DNA from: Woeseiaceae bacterium
GTDB taxonomy: Bacteria > Pseudomonadota > Gammaproteobacteria > Steroidobacterales > Woeseiaceae
Assembly (NCBI GenBank): GCA_021773115.1
Contig: JAJFKS010000025.1
Location: 186,001 to 250,000 of the forward strand
DNA length: 64,000 nucleotides
Direction: 5' to 3'
Part shown: positions 44,904 to 55,002 of the stretch, piece by piece
Position numbering within the stretch: the stretch's first letter is position 1
Layout: the number at the start of each line of letters is the position of its first letter
Notes under the pieces: generated by a model
The model's database searches: none
Seen by the model: only the letters and a program-made list of their open reading frames with translations
Told to the model about the DNA's origin: nothing
Position numbers and translations under genes: made by a program

Positions 44904-45800
44904 ATGATGAAAACTTCGATAGTGCTAACGCTGTTGTTCTTGCCCTTCATGGCACATGCAGAGCTTAAGGTCTTCGCCTGTGAGCCTGAATGGGCAGCTC
45001 TGGCCGACGAGCTCGGTGGTGCCGAGGTATCGTCTTACTCAGCAACGACGGCGTTACAGGACCCGCACTACATCCAGGCACGACCGAGCCTGATCGCCAA
45101 AGTGCGCAATGCCGACCTGCTGATTTGCAGTGGTGCGGAACTTGAAATGGGTTGGCTGCCTTCCTTGTTGCAAAAGGCCAATAATCCGAAAGTGATGCCG
45201 GGCAAGCCAGGCTACATGGAGGCCAGCGCATTCGTATTGCGCCTCGGAGCGACACCCAACATCGATCGCGCGCAGGGCGACATTCATCCGCAGGGCAACC
45301 CGCACGTTCAGACGAATCCGCATAATATTTTGGCGGTCGCGGCAGAGTTGAATCGTCGCCTGGTAGTCATTGATCCGGATAATGCGGCCGCTTACGAAGC
45401 GAAATACGGCAATTTTTCGAAACGTTGGCGAGACGCGATCACGATTTGGGAGGCGAAAGCCAGGCCTTTGCGCGGACGTCGAATCGTTACGCACCACAAA
45501 TCCTGGATCTACCTGGAACAATGGCTTGGCTTGCAGGAAATCGGCAATCTTGAAGCGGTTCCAGGCCTGCCTCCGACCGCAGCCCATCTCAGTCAACTGA
45601 CCGCTACGCTCAAAGACACGGCTGCCGATGTCATTATCCGCTCGCCCTATCAGGACAGTAAGCCCTCGGAATGGCTGTCCGCGCGCACCGGCATTCCTGC
45701 AGTGATGTTGCCACTGACGGTCGGCGGCACAGAGGACGCTAAAGACCTGTTCAGCCTGTTTGACCGCATCATTGACATTCTGCTGGGGGCAACGACGTGA
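44904..45800 (+). CDS. Zinc/manganese ABC transporter substrate-binding protein (ZnuA-like)
   Basis: 298 residues, periplasmic, signal peptide MMKTSIVLTLLFLPFMAHA. Cluster A-I binding protein: metal-ligand histidines are visible in LQDPHYIQARPS, NPHVQTNPHNIL and VTHHKSWIYLEQWLGL. A short His-containing loop (GDIHPQGNPHV) replaces the long His-rich loop of E. coli ZnuA. It hands metal to the ABC-3 permease encoded next (4-base overlap). Confidence 0.9.
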   Translation: MMKTSIVLTLLFLPFMAHAELKVFACEPEWAALADELGGAEVSSYSATTALQDPHYIQARPSLIAKVRNADLLICSGAELEMGWLPSLLQKANNPKVMPGKPGYMEASAFVLRLGATPNIDRAQGDIHPQGNPHVQTNPHNILAVAAELNRRLVVIDPDNAAAYEAKYGNFSKRWRDAITIWEAKARPLRGRRIVTHHKSWIYLEQWLGLQEIGNLEAVPGLPPTAAHLSQLTATLKDTAADVIIRSPYQDSKPSEWLSARTGIPAVMLPLTVGGTEDAKDLFSLFDRIIDILLGATT

Positions 45801-46561
45801 TCGCGGCACTGGACTGGAGCATCATTGGTCCCGCGGTTGTTGCAGGACTGATTATCCTGAGTACGCATGTGCCACTGGGTCAGGAGGTGCTAAAGCGCGG
45901 CATCATTTTCATCGACCTCGCAATTGCACAAGTCGCCGCACTTGGCGTCATAGCGGCACATGCAATGGACTGGGACCCAAACGGTATCGAAGTGCAGATC
46001 GCAGCCATCAGTGCAGCATTACTGGCGGCGATCGGGCTGAACTGGACCGAGAAGCGCTGGCCCCGCATACAGGAACCGCTGATCGGGATACTTTTCATAC
46101 TCGCGGCAACTGGAGGCATTCTGTTACTTGCCGGTAATCCTCACGGCAGTGAACACTTAAAAGAATTGCTGGTTGGGCAAATACTGTGGACCACCTGGTC
46201 GTCGTTGTGGCCGATCGCGGTCTTGTACGCAATCGTGCTGGCCGTCTGGTTCACGCTACAAGCTCGTTTCGGTGCGTTGGTGTTTTATTTGACCTTCGCG
46301 GTGGTCGTTACCGCGTCGGTACAGATTGTCGGTATCTACCTGGTGTTTGCCAGCCTGATCATTCCGGCACTGGCGACCACCGGCATCCGTCGTGGCAACC
46401 GCCTGTTCGTGGGCTACCTGCTGGGAGCGGTGTCTTATCTGGCCGGAATTGTATTGTCGTTTGTGCTGGATGTACCGACAGGTGCCGTTGTCGTCTGGTG
46501 CATGGCGGGCGTCGCAATTTTCGTCGGGCTGTTGATTTCAGACAAACGAACGCTGACTTAG
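45797..46561 (+). CDS. Zinc/manganese ABC transporter permease (ZnuB-like, ABC-3 family)
   Basis: 254 residues, about seven to eight hydrophobic helices. The ABC-3 family block GIIFIDLAIAQVAALGVIAA (near residues 35-54) is the region that contacts the ATPase partner. GTG start at 45797 overlaps the ZnuA-like gene as GTGA. No ZnuC-type ATPase gene is found next to it or elsewhere in the window, so the energising subunit must be encoded elsewhere. Convergent with DUF2333, overlapping by 4 bases. Confidence 0.9.
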   Translation: MIAALDWSIIGPAVVAGLIILSTHVPLGQEVLKRGIIFIDLAIAQVAALGVIAAHAMDWDPNGIEVQIAAISAALLAAIGLNWTEKRWPRIQEPLIGILFILAATGGILLLAGNPHGSEHLKELLVGQILWTTWSSLWPIAVLYAIVLAVWFTLQARFGALVFYLTFAVVVTASVQIVGIYLVFASLIIPALATTGIRRGNRLFVGYLLGAVSYLAGIVLSFVLDVPTGAVVVWCMAGVAIFVGLLISDKRTLT

Positions 46562-47556
46562 CCCTGATCGAGCAACTCTCGAAGATTGATCACTGCGGCA
46601 TTGGCGCGAGCGAGGTAGTTCGCCATGACCAGTGAATGGTTGGCGAATAAACCGTAGCCACCACCGTTCAAGATCATCGGTGAGCGTAATGGATCGAGGC
46701 TTGCCTCAAGTTCGCGAATAATCTGGCGGACACTAACCTCCGCATTCTTATCGGCGAGCACATGGGCGAAATCAAATTCGGCAGCGCGGAAAAAATGTAC
46801 CAGCGCCCAGGCGGTGCCGCGCGCTTCGAAGAAAATATTATCGACCTCGAACCAACCCGTTCGCACGTTGAACGTATCGGGCTGATTGCCTGCCGCTTCC
46901 GCCGCGGGCTCGCCGGCAAGATCGTCATTGATGCGATTTGCCGCAACACTGTTTCCCAGTCGTCGCGTCAGGCTACCGAGCCGCTTCTCGACCTGCGATA
47001 GCCACTCCCGAAAATTGTCGGCGCGGGCGTAAAACTGCGTATCGGGATCGCCGTCAAGCAGCCGTTGACGATATCGAGCAAATGCCTTGATGCCGTCGCG
47101 ATACTCAGATTCGGTCGCCGGGAAAAGCCATGAGTCGTTGTTGAAGAAGAATTGCGGCGCACCGGTCGCAACGTCTTCATCCTCTTTGGATTGCGACTGA
47201 CTACGGGTGTAGTCGTCGCGCATAACGCGTCCAAGATCACGAATTTGCGTAACGACGCCAAGCTCCCAGCTTGGAATATTGTCGAGAAAAACATTCGGTG
47301 GGATTTTGTCGTTGGTGAGGTAGCCGCCGGGCTTGTCGAGCAGCGTCTCGGCAACGCGAATCAAGGTATCGGTTGTTGACAGACCGACGATAGCTGATTC
47401 GGCCTCGGCTGAGCGAGTCACCCAGAAAATATCGGGCTCTCGCGAAACGTAGATGCCCAGGCCCATCATGACTAACAGCACAACGCCCAGTGACCATCCG
47501 AAAACTTTCGTCCATCGGCTGGCCGCCAGGATATTTTTCGCTGTGCGTTCGGTCAC
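46558..47556 (-). CDS. DUF2333 family protein
   Basis: 332 residues. One N-terminal membrane helix (about 19-39), the rest probably periplasmic. The blocks DNIPSWELGVVTQIRDLGRV, MRDDYTRSQSQ and FFFNNDSWLFPATESEYRDG identify DUF2333, a gammaproteobacterial family with no assigned function. Lies downstream of acnA on the same strand (26-base gap). Confidence 0.85.
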   Translation of the reverse strand: MTERTAKNILAASRWTKVFGWSLGVVLLVMMGLGIYVSREPDIFWVTRSAEAESAIVGLSTTDTLIRVAETLLDKPGGYLTNDKIPPNVFLDNIPSWELGVVTQIRDLGRVMRDDYTRSQSQSKEDEDVATGAPQFFFNNDSWLFPATESEYRDGIKAFARYRQRLLDGDPDTQFYARADNFREWLSQVEKRLGSLTRRLGNSVAANRINDDLAGEPAAEAAGNQPDTFNVRTGWFEVDNIFFEARGTAWALVHFFRAAEFDFAHVLADKNAEVSVRQIIRELEASLDPLRSPMILNGGGYGLFANHSLVMANYLARANAAVINLRELLDQG

Positions 47557-47582
47557 CGCATTTTCCGGTACGTTGCCGTGAA

Positions 47583-50246
47583 TCAGGCGGCGAGCTGTCG
47601 CAGCACGTAGTGCAGGATGCCACCGTTCTCGTAGTAATCACGCTCTTTCGGCGTATCGATACGAACCAGTGCCTGGAAAGTAATTGCAGCGCCGTCCTTC
47701 GGGGTCGCGCTTACGGTTACCGTTTCGGCGTTGGCGTCTGTTTGTCCGGATATCGAATAGGTCTCTGTACCGGTCAAACCCAGCGATGCGGCATCCTGGC
47801 CGTCGAGGAACTGCAGCGGCAGCACGCCCATGCCGATCAGATTAGAGCGATGAATGCGCTCAAAGCTCTTCGCAATGACAGCGTTGACGCCCAACAGGAG
47901 CGTGCCTTTGGCAGCCCAGTCACGCGAAGATCCCGTGCCATACTCGCTGCCCGCGATAACGACCAGCGGTGTGCCTTCCTCGCGATAGCGAACGGACGCG
48001 TCGAAGATCGACATCTGTTCGCCACTGGGTTGATGACGGGTCCAGCCACCTTCCGTACCCGGTGCCAGCAGGTTTCGCAAGCGAATATTCGCGAATGTAC
48101 CGCGCATCATCACTTCGTGGTTGCCGCGGCGCGAGCCATAGGAGTTGAAATCGACAGGCTTGACGCCTTGCGCCTTCAGGTACTCCGCTGCAGGACTGTC
48201 GGCGGCAATTCCGCCGGCGGGCGAAATATGATCGGTGGTCACCGAATCGCCGAGCAGGGCCAGCGCTCGAGCGCCTTCGATATTCCTGACGGCGGTTGGC
48301 GTTTTGCTCATGCCCTCAAAGTAGGGCGGATTCTTGACGTAGGTTGAAGCCGCATCCCAGGTGTAGATTTCGCCAGTCGGTGAATCGATGCCTTTCCAGT
48401 TGGCATCGCCTTCGAAGACGCTACTGTAGCTGGACTGGAACATGCTGGAATCGATATTGCTGGCAACCGCTTCCTGGACTTCTGCCTGGCTTGGCCAGAT
48501 GTCTTTCATATAAACCGGATTGCCGTCTTTGTCGTTGCCCAGCGAATCCTTGTACAGATCAACGTCCATGTTGCCAGCGATGGCGTAGGCGACAACCAGC
48601 GGCGGCGAAGCCAGGAAGTTGTGCTGCACCTGGGCGTGAATGCGGCCTTCGAAGTTGCGGTTGCCGGACAATACGCTGGCTCCGACGATCTTGCCTTTTG
48701 TGACGGCCTCAGCAATCTCCGGCATCAACGGTCCCGAGTTGCCGATACACGTCGTGCAACCGTAGCCGACGTTATAGAAGCCGATCGCATTCAAATCGTC
48801 GAGCAGACCGGACTTTCGCAAATAGTCGGTAACCACGCGGGATCCGGGAGCGAGGCTGGTCTTGACCCAGGGTTTTGCGTTCAGACCCTTTTCGGCAGCC
48901 TTTTTAGCGACCAGTCCAGCCGCGATCATGACGGTTGGATTGGAAGTGTTTGTGCAACTGGTAATCGCTGCGATCAGAATCGCGCCATCACGAATCTCGG
49001 TATCGACGCCCTTGATCTTGGCAATCGCTTTGCCGCCTTCTTTACGATCAGCGATCGTGGACTTAAGGAAGCCTTTGTAAGCATCGGCGGCAGCGGTCAG
49101 GGCGATTCGGTCCTGTGGTCGCTTCGGTCCTGCGATGCTGGGTACGACAGTTCCCATGTCGAGTTGCAGAGTGTCGCTGTACAGCGCATCCGGCTGGCCG
49201 TCATTGCGCCATATACCCTGTTCCTTGGCGTAGGCTTCGATCAGCGTGCATTGCTCGGCATCGCGTCCTGACAGTTCCAGATAGCGAATAGTTTCACCGT
49301 CAATCGGGAAAATGGCACAGGTTGAACCGAACTCGGGCGACATGTTGCCGATCGTTGCGCGGTCCGCCAATGGCATGTGCGCCAAACCGTCGCCGTAGAA
49401 TTCAACAAATTTGCCGACTACGCCTTTGTCACGCAGCATTTCTGTGACGGTCAGCACCAGGTCGGTCGCCGTCGTACCTTCACGCAGCTTGCCCGTGAGT
49501 TTGAAACCAACCACATTCGGAATGAGCATTGTGATGGGCTGACCGAGCATGGCCGCTTCGGCCTCGATACCGCCGACGCCCCAGCCGAGAATACCGAGGC
49601 CGTTAATCATCGTGGTGTGTGAATCGGTGCCAACGACCGTATCCGGGTACGCCGTGCGCTTGCCATTTTTTTCGGCATCAAAAATAACCCGGCTCAGATA
49701 CTCCAGGTTAACCTGGTGAACGATGCCAGTATTCGGCGGAACGACCCGGAAGTTTTTCAAAGCGGACTGGCCCCAGCGCAGGAACGAGTAACGTTCCTTG
49801 TTGCGGTGGAATTCAATTTTGTTGTTCAGGTCGAGCGCGTTGGCAGCGCCGTAATTGTCGACCTGCACCGAGTGATCGATAACAAGCTCAGCAGGCGACA
49901 GTGGATTAATACTTTCTGCAGAGCCACCCAACTTGACGACTGCGTCACGCATTGCCGCGAGGTCGACGACTGCGGGCACACCGGTAAAGTCCTGCAGGAT
50001 AACGCGGGCAGGTGTAAATGAAATTTCGGTGCTCGGAGCGGCTTTCGGGTCCCAGTTTGCGAGTGCCAATATGTCGTCGCGAGTTACATCGCGACCGTCT
50101 TCGTGGCGCAGCAGGTTTTCGAGAAGGATTTTAAGCGAGTAGGGAAGGCGGTCGACATGGCCCTCTGTAACTGCGTCCAGGCGGTAGATATCGTATTGCT
50201 TGCCGCCGACCTCAAGCGCAGAACGTGCGCCAAAGCTATCCGTCAT
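47583..50246 (-). CDS. acnA: Aconitate hydratase A
   Basis: 887 residues, TCA-cycle [4Fe-4S] enzyme that isomerises citrate to isocitrate. Cluster cysteines are visible in [11 protein letters not shown] and [14 protein letters not shown]; the C-terminal swivel domain has [16 protein letters not shown]. Length matches AcnA/IRP-type aconitases rather than AcnB. A perfect TATAAT at 50306-50301 and a GC-rich hairpin precede it, so it probably has its own promoter although mnmA lies upstream on the same strand. Confidence 0.97.
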   Translation of the reverse strand: MTDSFGARSALEVGGKQYDIYRLDAVTEGHVDRLPYSLKILLENLLRHEDGRDVTRDDILALANWDPKAAPSTEISFTPARVILQDFTGVPAVVDLAAMRDAVVKLGGSAESINPLSPAELVIDHSVQVDNYGAANALDLNNKIEFHRNKERYSFLRWGQSALKNFRVVPPNTGIVHQVNLEYLSRVIFDAEKNGKRTAYPDTVVGTDSHTTMINGLGILGWGVGGIEAEAAMLGQPITMLIPNVVGFKLTGKLREGTTATDLVLTVTEMLRDKGVVGKFVEFYGDGLAHMPLADRATIGNMSPEFGSTCAIFPIDGETIRYLELSGRDAEQCTLIEAYAKEQGIWRNDGQPDALYSDTLQLDMGTVVPSIAGPKRPQDRIALTAAADAYKGFLKSTIADRKEGGKAIAKIKGVDTEIRDGAILIAAITSCTNTSNPTVMIAAGLVAKKAAEKGLNAKPWVKTSLAPGSRVVTDYLRKSGLLDDLNAIGFYNVGYGCTTCIGNSGPLMPEIAEAVTKGKIVGASVLSGNRNFEGRIHAQVQHNFLASPPLVVAYAIAGNMDVDLYKDSLGNDKDGNPVYMKDIWPSQAEVQEAVASNIDSSMFQSSYSSVFEGDANWKGIDSPTGEIYTWDAASTYVKNPPYFEGMSKTPTAVRNIEGARALALLGDSVTTDHISPAGGIAADSPAAEYLKAQGVKPVDFNSYGSRRGNHEVMMRGTFANIRLRNLLAPGTEGGWTRHQPSGEQMSIFDASVRYREEGTPLVVIAGSEYGTGSSRDWAAKGTLLLGVNAVIAKSFERIHRSNLIGMGVLPLQFLDGQDAASLGLTGTETYSISGQTDANAETVTVSATPKDGAAITFQALVRIDTPKERDYYENGGILHYVLRQLAA

Positions 50247-50275
50247 TGTGTTCTCTCCGGAATCAGGGATTGTCT

Positions 50276-50306
50276 GCGGCCTGTTGGCCGCGGGTTGAGA
50301 ATTATA
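50276..50306 (-). promoter_or_regulatory. -10 element and 5' leader hairpin of acnA
   Basis: On the minus strand TATAAT (50306-50301) is a perfect -10; no clear -35 is seen. The predicted start of transcription is directly followed by a perfect hairpin GCGGCC-AACA-GGCCGC (50291-50276), about 30 bases before the ATG. No T-run follows, so it is not a terminator. Confidence 0.45.
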
Positions 50307-50327
50307 ACGAAAGGGCGCGGTGTCCGC

Positions 50328-51434
50328 TCACCCTATTTCGTCGATGACCGCGCCGCCGAGGCAGCGTTTGCCGTCATAAAACACCACAAACTGGCCAGGG
50401 GCGACCGCCTTTTGTCGTTCGTCAAAGCGAACTTCGACCCGATCGCTGCCAAATGGTCGGATCTGGCAGTGTTGGTCCACCTGTCGGTAACGCACCTTTG
50501 CGGTGCAACGAAATTCGCCGTCAAGACCATCCGGCGCGGCGCCGATCCAGCTGAGGTCCGTCCCGATCAGCCGCTTGCTGAACAGCATTTCGTGCTCGCC
50601 CTGAGCCACGATCAGCACGTTGTCATCCAGGTCTTTGGCTACCACGTACCACGGCGCTTCGCTGCGGTCATTGCGGCCACCGATGCCAAGCCCCTGCCGT
50701 TGTCCGAGCGTGTAGTACATCAGCCCCTGGTGCGTGCCAATTGCTTCGCCGCCGGGCGTCCGCATGGGCCCGGGCCTGGCCGGCAAGTAAGTGCTCAGGA
50801 ATTCTCGAAACGGCCGCTCACCAATAAAGCAAATGCCGGTACTATCCTTTTTGTTGTGAACCGGCAGCCCTGAATCGCGGGCGATTTTCCGAACCTCGTC
50901 TTTTTGCATTGTGCCGAGCGGAAATACGGTTTCAGCCAGGGCCTCGGCACTGACGGCATGCAGGAAATAGCTCTGGTCTTTGCCCTTGTCGGCGCCCTTG
51001 AACAGGGCGCCATGACCATCAATCACATCGCTTTGCGCGTAGTGCCCGGTGGAAAGCAGGTCGCCGCCCAATCGCTTGGCATAGTCTCTGAATACGCCGA
51101 ACTTAATCTCGCGGTTGCACAGGACATCAGGATTGGGCGTACGGCCGTCCCGGTACTCGTCGAGGAAGTACTCGAAAACCTGGTCGCGGTATTGCCGGGA
51201 AAAGTTTACGTTATGCAGTGGGATACCGAGCTGCTCGCAAATGAGCCGGGCATCCTGCAGGTCGTCCGCGGCGGTGCAGTAGCCGTCGTCGTCTTCCCAG
51301 TTCGTCATATGCAGAGCGTGCACGTCGGCACCCGCGGCTTGCAGCAGGATTGCCGCGACCGCGGAGTCGACGCCACCGGAAAGGCCCAGGACAACGCGCT
51401 TGCCTGCGAGCTGATTTTGTATAGAGCCACTCAT
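50328..51434 (-). CDS. mnmA: tRNA-specific 2-thiouridylase MnmA
   Basis: 368 residues. It inserts sulfur at U34 of tRNA-Lys, -Glu and -Gln. PP-loop GLSGGVDSAVAA for adenylation of U34, the catalytic cysteines in NPDVLCNREIKFG and DSTGICFIGERPF. Divergent from the PNPOx-family gene (39 bases between starts). Confidence 0.96.
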   Translation of the reverse strand: MSGSIQNQLAGKRVVLGLSGGVDSAVAAILLQAAGADVHALHMTNWEDDDGYCTAADDLQDARLICEQLGIPLHNVNFSRQYRDQVFEYFLDEYRDGRTPNPDVLCNREIKFGVFRDYAKRLGGDLLSTGHYAQSDVIDGHGALFKGADKGKDQSYFLHAVSAEALAETVFPLGTMQKDEVRKIARDSGLPVHNKKDSTGICFIGERPFREFLSTYLPARPGPMRTPGGEAIGTHQGLMYYTLGQRQGLGIGGRNDRSEAPWYVVAKDLDDNVLIVAQGEHEMLFSKRLIGTDLSWIGAAPDGLDGEFRCTAKVRYRQVDQHCQIRPFGSDRVEVRFDERQKAVAPGQFVVFYDGKRCLGGAVIDEIG

Positions 51435-51473
51435 AGGCGCGGGAGTGTATCATTCTCAAAAGGAGGGCGATCA

Positions 51474-52061
51474 ATGGGTAAAACGTTCGAGCGGATAGAT
51501 GCTTCAATCCGTACCTGGATGGGTCGGCAAAAAATGTTTTTCGTTGCCACGGCACCGCGCTCGGACAGTGGCCGCGTCAACGTGTCACCGAAGGGGCATG
51601 ATGCGTTACGTGTTCTGGATGATACGACACTTGCCTATCTCGATTATGGCGGCAGCGGTGTGGAAACCATTGCCCATATTCGCGAGAACGGGCGAATTGT
51701 CATCATGATGTGCGCGTTCGAGGGCCCGCCGAAAATTTACCGTTTTTACGGCACGGGCGAGGTCGTGACACCGCTCGATAGCGGGTTCGATAAGCTGGCC
51801 AGATTATTCGACGTGCAGGGCGTCGGGATAAGGGCGATTATTCGTATTCGTGTTGGCAGAATATCCGACTCTTGTGGTTACGGCGTTCCATTCTATGAAT
51901 TCAAAGACAACCGCCCATCCTCACAAAACTGGGCGGCCAAGAAAAGTACGGAAGACTTGCGCGACTACCAGGTTGAAAAGAATCTTACGAGTATTGACGG
52001 TATTGCGGGTATCTCAGAAGAAGAAGCGCGAGCGTTTGTTGGCGTTGACGAAACAGGCTAG
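51474..52061 (+). CDS. Pyridoxamine 5'-phosphate oxidase-family FMN-binding protein
   Basis: 195 residues, split-barrel fold (MGRQKMFFVATAPRSDSGRVNVSPKG near the N-terminus). It belongs to a subgroup of small flavin-binding proteins of unclear reaction, not to PdxH. AAAGGAGG lies 7-8 bases upstream of ATG 51474, one of the best ribosome sites in the window. Convergent with the TonB receptor gene. Confidence 0.82.
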   Translation: MGKTFERIDASIRTWMGRQKMFFVATAPRSDSGRVNVSPKGHDALRVLDDTTLAYLDYGGSGVETIAHIRENGRIVIMMCAFEGPPKIYRFYGTGEVVTPLDSGFDKLARLFDVQGVGIRAIIRIRVGRISDSCGYGVPFYEFKDNRPSSQNWAAKKSTEDLRDYQVEKNLTSIDGIAGISEEEARAFVGVDETG

Positions 52062-52075
52062 CCCCGGAAAACACC

Positions 52076-54157
52076 TCACCAGGCTGTACGAATCGTCAAG
52101 GAAAAATTTCGGCCCGGTGCATCGAGCCCGGAGCCGTGGACGCGATAGGGCTTGTTCAGCAAATTGTCCACCGCGAGCCTGATCGTCCACAGATCATTTG
52201 GCGTCCAACGAGCCTGGGCACCGAGGATGGCCCAGCCTGAAGTTCCTGTCGGATTGATGCGCACATCCCGTCGATCACGCTCGCTCAGTCGATTCTGCTT
52301 ACCCGCCATCGTCAGTTGAGTTTCGTAGGTCCAGCTCGCGTTTCGTTCAAATCGAATATTCAGCAACCCGCTCAATGGCGGAATACGATCCGCAGATTCT
52401 CGGGAAGATGACGCGATACGTTGCTGGCCGCGCGTGTAATTCAGCACTGCGCGAACATTGATGCGCCGAAAAAAACCATAGTCGAAGCCGGCTTCAACGC
52501 CATGAATGGTCGATTCGGCGGCGTTAATGTTTTGCACAACATCGCGGCCGGTAGTGGTAGTCGCGCCGGTAGATACCGATGTTATGCGGTCATCAAATTC
52601 CAGCCTGTAGAGTGAAAGTTCGAATCTTCCCCTGTCGCCATGCCAGCGCACGCCAACGTCCAATTGCTTGACCTGCTCTTCGGTAAGGTCGGTATTCGGA
52701 ATATTGAAGCGATTCCCGGGCCGGTTGCCAAGCGTACCGATATCAAAAATATTCGGCGCTCGAAATCCAAAACCTGCGTTTGCCGATACTTGCCAGCGAT
52801 CGCTGAGAGTGTAAATCCAGCCGAGGTCGCCGCTGAGTCGCTGCACGTCAATCGCCGCGGCGTCGTTCTCCGTTGTGGCAGGAACATCGATGTGCACATC
52901 ACTCGCTCGCAGTCCGCCATTCAATAACTGTCGTTCGGTTGCCTGCCAGTCGCCGTTTATGAACACGGCGATTTCATCGACTCCGGCATCGTCCGGAAAG
53001 CGCGGCGAAATGACTGCCGACGTCAGCGTCGTAATATTTTCTTCCGTTCGACTACTACGAACTTCGTCCGTCTGGATATCGACGCCCGTTATCCACGACC
53101 TAGCACCACGTTTTCCTGCCGCGTTAATTGAAATGGCAAACAGGTCGCTGCGATTTGATTCGCGGACCCGGATCGGATCCTGATAATCGCGACTGACGCG
53201 GTCGTCAACGATACGCTGCCAGGCGGCGTCGAAATGCCAGTCGAGGCCGAATGCGCCGTCATCCCGGCCGTGCCGCACGTGCGCGAAGAGCCGTTGATTC
53301 GGCGCGAAAAGGAATTCGGATGACGATGGTTCTGTTTGTCCGAATCCGGCCACGAGTTCGTCGATTCGCGGTGTACCGGGCTGCTCAAGAAATTGCAGGT
53401 CAAAAAGCCAGGATTGAGTGCCTGGCGGTGTAGCACTGAGCAAAATTCGCGCTGCTCTCGATGAATACCCGCTGGGTGCGACCCGGTCGCCACTACCGGT
53501 CTTTCGATTGCCGGTCTCCAGGTACTCGGCACTGACAGATCCGGACAGCCGATTGTTGCCGACGTCGATAATTCCTCGAATCGATTTCTGCAGCTCAGCT
53601 GTATCGAATGACATCAGCAATGCACGGCGAATTATCGTGTCGGTGGAATCAAACCGCGGTATTCGAGAGACGACCTGCACGACGCCGCCAACCGCCTGGC
53701 TGCCATACAGCGAAGCAGCTGTGCCTCGTATCACTTCAATTCGTTCGACAGCAGTAACCGGGACAAGCGCCAGGTAAGGCGTTGGTGCGCTGCGAAAAAT
53801 GGCATTGCTCAGCGGCATGCCGTCGACCAGGTGCAGAATTGCGGATCCCTTCAATCCGCGAATTATCGCCGAACCCTGGCCAGGCGTCGTTTGTTGCAGA
53901 AATACGCCAACCTGGGTCGCTAACGCGTCCGTCGTCAGCTTTTCCGACAGGACAGCGTCTCGGGAGACGAGACTGACGGCCGATGAGATTTCTTCAAGCG
54001 CAACCGTTCGCCGTGACGCGGTGACGACGACTTCGTCAATTTCCGTTTCGGCGGAGTATGCGCTACCTGTAATCGCTGACAGCAGAATGCATGCCGGCAA
54101 GATTTGTTGCACGAATTGAATCCTGAATCTGTTTTGTACGGCGGGAATTCGGCGCAC
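52076..54157 (-). CDS. TonB-dependent outer-membrane receptor
   Basis: 693 residues from GTG 54157. Signal peptide ending near GSAYSAE, TonB box EIDEVVVTAS, a plug domain (SAIIRGLKGSAILHLVDGMP, VERIEVIRGTAASLYGSQAVGG) and a barrel ending NFSLTIRTAW with a C-terminal aromatic residue. Substrate (iron chelate, cobalamin or other) is not identifiable; no B12 riboswitch or Fur box was seen upstream. An internal GTG at 54112 has a better ribosome site (AGGA) but would give a signal peptide without its basic residues. Confidence 0.9.
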   Translation of the reverse strand: MRRIPAVQNRFRIQFVQQILPACILLSAITGSAYSAETEIDEVVVTASRRTVALEEISSAVSLVSRDAVLSEKLTTDALATQVGVFLQQTTPGQGSAIIRGLKGSAILHLVDGMPLSNAIFRSAPTPYLALVPVTAVERIEVIRGTAASLYGSQAVGGVVQVVSRIPRFDSTDTIIRRALLMSFDTAELQKSIRGIIDVGNNRLSGSVSAEYLETGNRKTGSGDRVAPSGYSSRAARILLSATPPGTQSWLFDLQFLEQPGTPRIDELVAGFGQTEPSSSEFLFAPNQRLFAHVRHGRDDGAFGLDWHFDAAWQRIVDDRVSRDYQDPIRVRESNRSDLFAISINAAGKRGARSWITGVDIQTDEVRSSRTEENITTLTSAVISPRFPDDAGVDEIAVFINGDWQATERQLLNGGLRASDVHIDVPATTENDAAAIDVQRLSGDLGWIYTLSDRWQVSANAGFGFRAPNIFDIGTLGNRPGNRFNIPNTDLTEEQVKQLDVGVRWHGDRGRFELSLYRLEFDDRITSVSTGATTTTGRDVVQNINAAESTIHGVEAGFDYGFFRRINVRAVLNYTRGQQRIASSSRESADRIPPLSGLLNIRFERNASWTYETQLTMAGKQNRLSERDRRDVRINPTGTSGWAILGAQARWTPNDLWTIRLAVDNLLNKPYRVHGSGLDAPGRNFSLTIRTAW

Positions 54158-54159
54158 GT

Positions 54160-54173
54160 CCGCCTCGCGGCGG
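54160..54173 (-). other. GNRA hairpin directly before the TonB receptor start
   Basis: On the mRNA strand: CCGCC, tetraloop GCGA, GGCGG. The stem ends 2 bases before the GTG at 54157 and would cover any ribosome site for it. Confidence 0.5.
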
Positions 54174-54185
54174 GTTGGGGGAGTC

Positions 54186-54213
54186 TAACAAGAAACGGGC
54201 GCGCGGCTTGTTA
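54186..54213. repeat. Inverted repeat in the TonB receptor leader region
   Basis: TAACAAG (54186-54192) and CTTGTTA (54207-54213) around a 14-base GC-rich spacer. A separate 10-base palindrome ACTCGCGAGT lies at 54234-54243. The 205-base region 54158-54362 holds no gene that I can support; these repeats are its only structure. Confidence 0.35.
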
Positions 54214-54362
54214 CGTTATTAGATGAGTGATGCACTCGCGAGTACGCGATGCATGTTGTTCTGCAACGGCAGCATCCCGGTCAGTAGCTCGTCCGACTGT
54301 CGCTTGCCTGCAACGTAGTCCAATGCGCGTCGGCCCATGGCTTTTCTTCGATCAACAGGCTG

Positions 54363-54860
54363 CTAGATGCCGAGTTGGCGAAATTCCATCTCAACTTCGC
54401 TCGCCAACCAGATTTCGTCAAACATCTTGCTGTAGAGTTTTGCGACCTTAGGCTCGTAGGTATCGACGATGCCTTCCCAGCGGTTCGCTTGCAGTCGGTA
54501 AACGAGAGAGGTTTCGTCCGCAATGCAGAACGCTTCAGCGTGCGTCCGCAAATCTTCGCGTACATGTCGAAACTCGATATAGGTGTTCAGGCGTCGACCA
54601 AGGTGCACAAAATTATTGCCGTTCTTGACCGCGCGTGATGGATCGGCAATCAACACTCGAATCCGCGCATACGCTTGTGACAACACCATGCGCTTGATGA
54701 TTTCGAGAAACTCGGGGTTGTCATAGATGCCCGGCTCGAGGTCGTGCGTGAAGATGGATACTTTTCGGGATGCCTCACTGACGACTTCCAGAGCCGCCTG
54801 ACGCATCTCGTCGCGGGTTGAGATGACCCAGCGTTTTTCTTTTTCGCGTGCTTGTTCCAT
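54363..54860 (-). CDS. DUF7931-type protein (phospholipase-D-like fold candidate)
   Basis: 165 residues, no signal peptide. SRKVSIFTHDLEPGIYDNPEF and a central ARIRVLIADPSRAVKNGNNFVHLGRRL block recall the core of PLD-like domains, but the HxK(x)4D catalytic motif is absent. I recognise it as a conserved gammaproteobacterial hypothetical. The 142 bases between it and roxA contain nothing I can identify. Confidence 0.65.
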   Translation of the reverse strand: MEQAREKEKRWVISTRDEMRQAALEVVSEASRKVSIFTHDLEPGIYDNPEFLEIIKRMVLSQAYARIRVLIADPSRAVKNGNNFVHLGRRLNTYIEFRHVREDLRTHAEAFCIADETSLVYRLQANRWEGIVDTYEPKVAKLYSKMFDEIWLASEVEMEFRQLGI

Positions 54861-55002
54861 AGTCTCGCCATACTACTCGTCGGGCGCTACGCTCAGTGCC
54901 AACTGCGTCACGTTTTGGGTCAGAAAATCCCGATGAAAATCATTCACATCCCGCGTGGTGATTGACGTTGAGTGAGGTTGAGAAAATAGTCCCAGACCGA
55001 AT

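Noticed and set aside
54158..54362. Cobalamin riboswitch upstream of the TonB receptor
   Set aside because: No B12 box or related conserved segments are seen; only short hairpins.
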